The notes under the pieces were generated by a model, which saw only the letters and a program-made list of their open reading frames with translations, was not told where the DNA came from and made no database searches. From Tritrichomonas musculus (Eukaryota > Parabasalia > Tritrichomonadida > Tritrichomonadidae), in assembly GCA_039105265.1 (NCBI GenBank), contig JAPFFF010000058.1, forward strand, positions 1,014,072-1,078,071: a DNA stretch of 64,000 bases, given 5' to 3'. Shown piece after piece: positions 63,306 to 64,000 of the stretch. Positions within the stretch are counted from its first letter, which is position 1. Each line of letters starts with the position of its first letter. The position numbers and the translations under genes were made by a program.

Positions 63306-64000
63306 GAGAGTTTCCTATGTTCTATAATTTTTCGTGGTCATGCTTTTTTTTCCTTTCAAATTTAAAAACCTCTGAAATTTTCAATATAGAATCATTTTTT
63401 TTTAATGGCGCCTAAGCGAAATCCATCATGGTTTACTCCCGAAACAGGAGCAAAAGCAAGATCAAGACAATCAAAGATTACAAGGTGAAAATGAAAGGTT
63501 AATTTTGGAGAATACAAGGCTAAAAAGACAAATAGCAGACTTACAGAAAATTAAATTGAATATACCAGAAGACAAACAAAAAACGATTAATATTAGTCCA
63601 ATAGTATTAAGATTCATCGGCGCTACATGGGATAATATAACAAAATTTCCTCAAGGAAGACGTTATGATGGACTTCACGAATTCTTTGCACTGTTAAGCA
63701 TGATGAGTCCACATTACTTCAATATTTTAAATACCAATTTATTGTTTCCAACATATAAAACTGCTTCAACATATAGAAAGCAAGCTCTCGCTAATTTAGG
63801 AATACATGACGACATTTTTAATGGCGATATACAAAATATTTTGAATATCATGTCAAGGTTTTTACCAAATAATTTTACTGGAAAAGGAGTTATCATGGTT
63901 GATGCTAAATCTCAAAGAGATCGATCCAGAATTAGCAGAAACATTTATTAATGATGACAACGAATTTTTAGAATTTATTAAATTAAATTATAACTCAGTG
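63306..64000 (+). mobile_element. P-element-like transposon, copy 5 (internally deleted, cut by window edge)
   Basis: Begins with the same GAGAGTTTCC end as the others but carries two internal deletions in the gene. The right end is outside the window. Confidence 0.65.
63405..64000 (+). pseudogene. P-like transposase copy 5, broken by two deletions
   Basis: A 26-bp deletion after 63463 shifts the frame and stops translation after 27 codons (TGA at 63486-63488). A second, 56-bp deletion follows 63906, just after the codons for V-D-A of the first catalytic Asp motif, with TGCT present at both sides of the lost segment. The remaining sequence appears identical to the intact copies, so the damage is younger than, or spared by, homogenisation of the array. 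Confidence 0.85.

Larger units (their letters stand above)
50036..64000 (+). repeat. Tandem array of a 3,099-bp transposase-bearing unit, at least 4.5 copies
   Basis: Genes start at 51009, 54108, 57207, 60306 and 63405, spacing exactly 3,099 bp, and the first four encode identical proteins. Each unit is a gene segment of about 2.17 kb bounded by ~26-bp inverted repeats plus a spacer of about 0.93 kb. The first spacer lacks 69 bp, and the fifth gene has 26- and 56-bp deletions. Similarity to the array begins sharply at AGAACATAGG (50036); the right edge lies outside the window. Confidence 0.95.

Overview
The window looks like nuclear DNA of a parabasalid protist, most likely Tritrichomonas foetus or a close relative. 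The evidence is: very AT-rich intergenic DNA; intronless-looking genes with 5' leaders of only 6-24 nt that begin at a trichomonad-type initiator (TCA+1YTW); one eukaryotic tRNA-Arg; and the protein families trichomonads expand, namely BspA-like leucine-rich repeats, DUF3447/ankyrin, Sel1, RCC1 with a BTB-like N-terminus, VIT/VWA and kinase relics. The species is inference; no rRNA or marker gene is present.

Layout. 1-9.4 kb: a 5'-truncated SnoaL-like gene, a tRNA-Arg(ACG), an Asn/Gln/Ser-rich (prion-like) protein, a 1.3-kb non-coding DNA transposon and a small orphan gene. 9.9-23.2 kb: a 1.2-kb hAT-like element, a mariner-like element, and two inverted copies of an unusual element made of GC-rich palindromic 122/123-bp repeats (about 1.9 and 7.4 kb) that share a hairpin-bearing tail. 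23.7-31.2 kb: a ubiquitin-like fusion protein, a Cdc123-like protein, a BspA-like gene with two single-base frameshifts, and decayed ankyrin, VIT/VWA and LRR genes. 31.2-35.2 kb: a four-deep nest of transposable elements (MULE-like, hAT-like, TTAA-flanked, foldback), followed directly by a second two-deep nest. 35.3-41 kb: a Sel1 relic, an RCC1-repeat gene, a kinase relic and an eight-helix ZIP-like membrane protein. 41.2-43.4 kb: a hAT-like element holding the second copy of the 1.3-kb transposon. 43.6-50 kb: a degenerate AT-rich minisatellite, a coiled-coil gene, LRR and Sel1 relics, and an intact 848-residue ankyrin protein. 50-64 kb: a tandem array of a 3,099-bp unit, each unit carrying a P-element-like transposase gene. 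Four copies are intact and a fifth is broken by two deletions; the array runs off the window.

How it fits together. Few ordinary genes are present and they stand singly rather than in operons. Most of the window is mobile DNA, satellite DNA and dead members of large gene families. The candidates for an undescribed system are the palindromic-repeat element with its shared hairpin tail (12.4-23.2 kb) and the head-to-tail array of a P-like transposase unit (50-64 kb). All calls were made by eye; identities, family names and copy counts have not been tested by alignment or database search.
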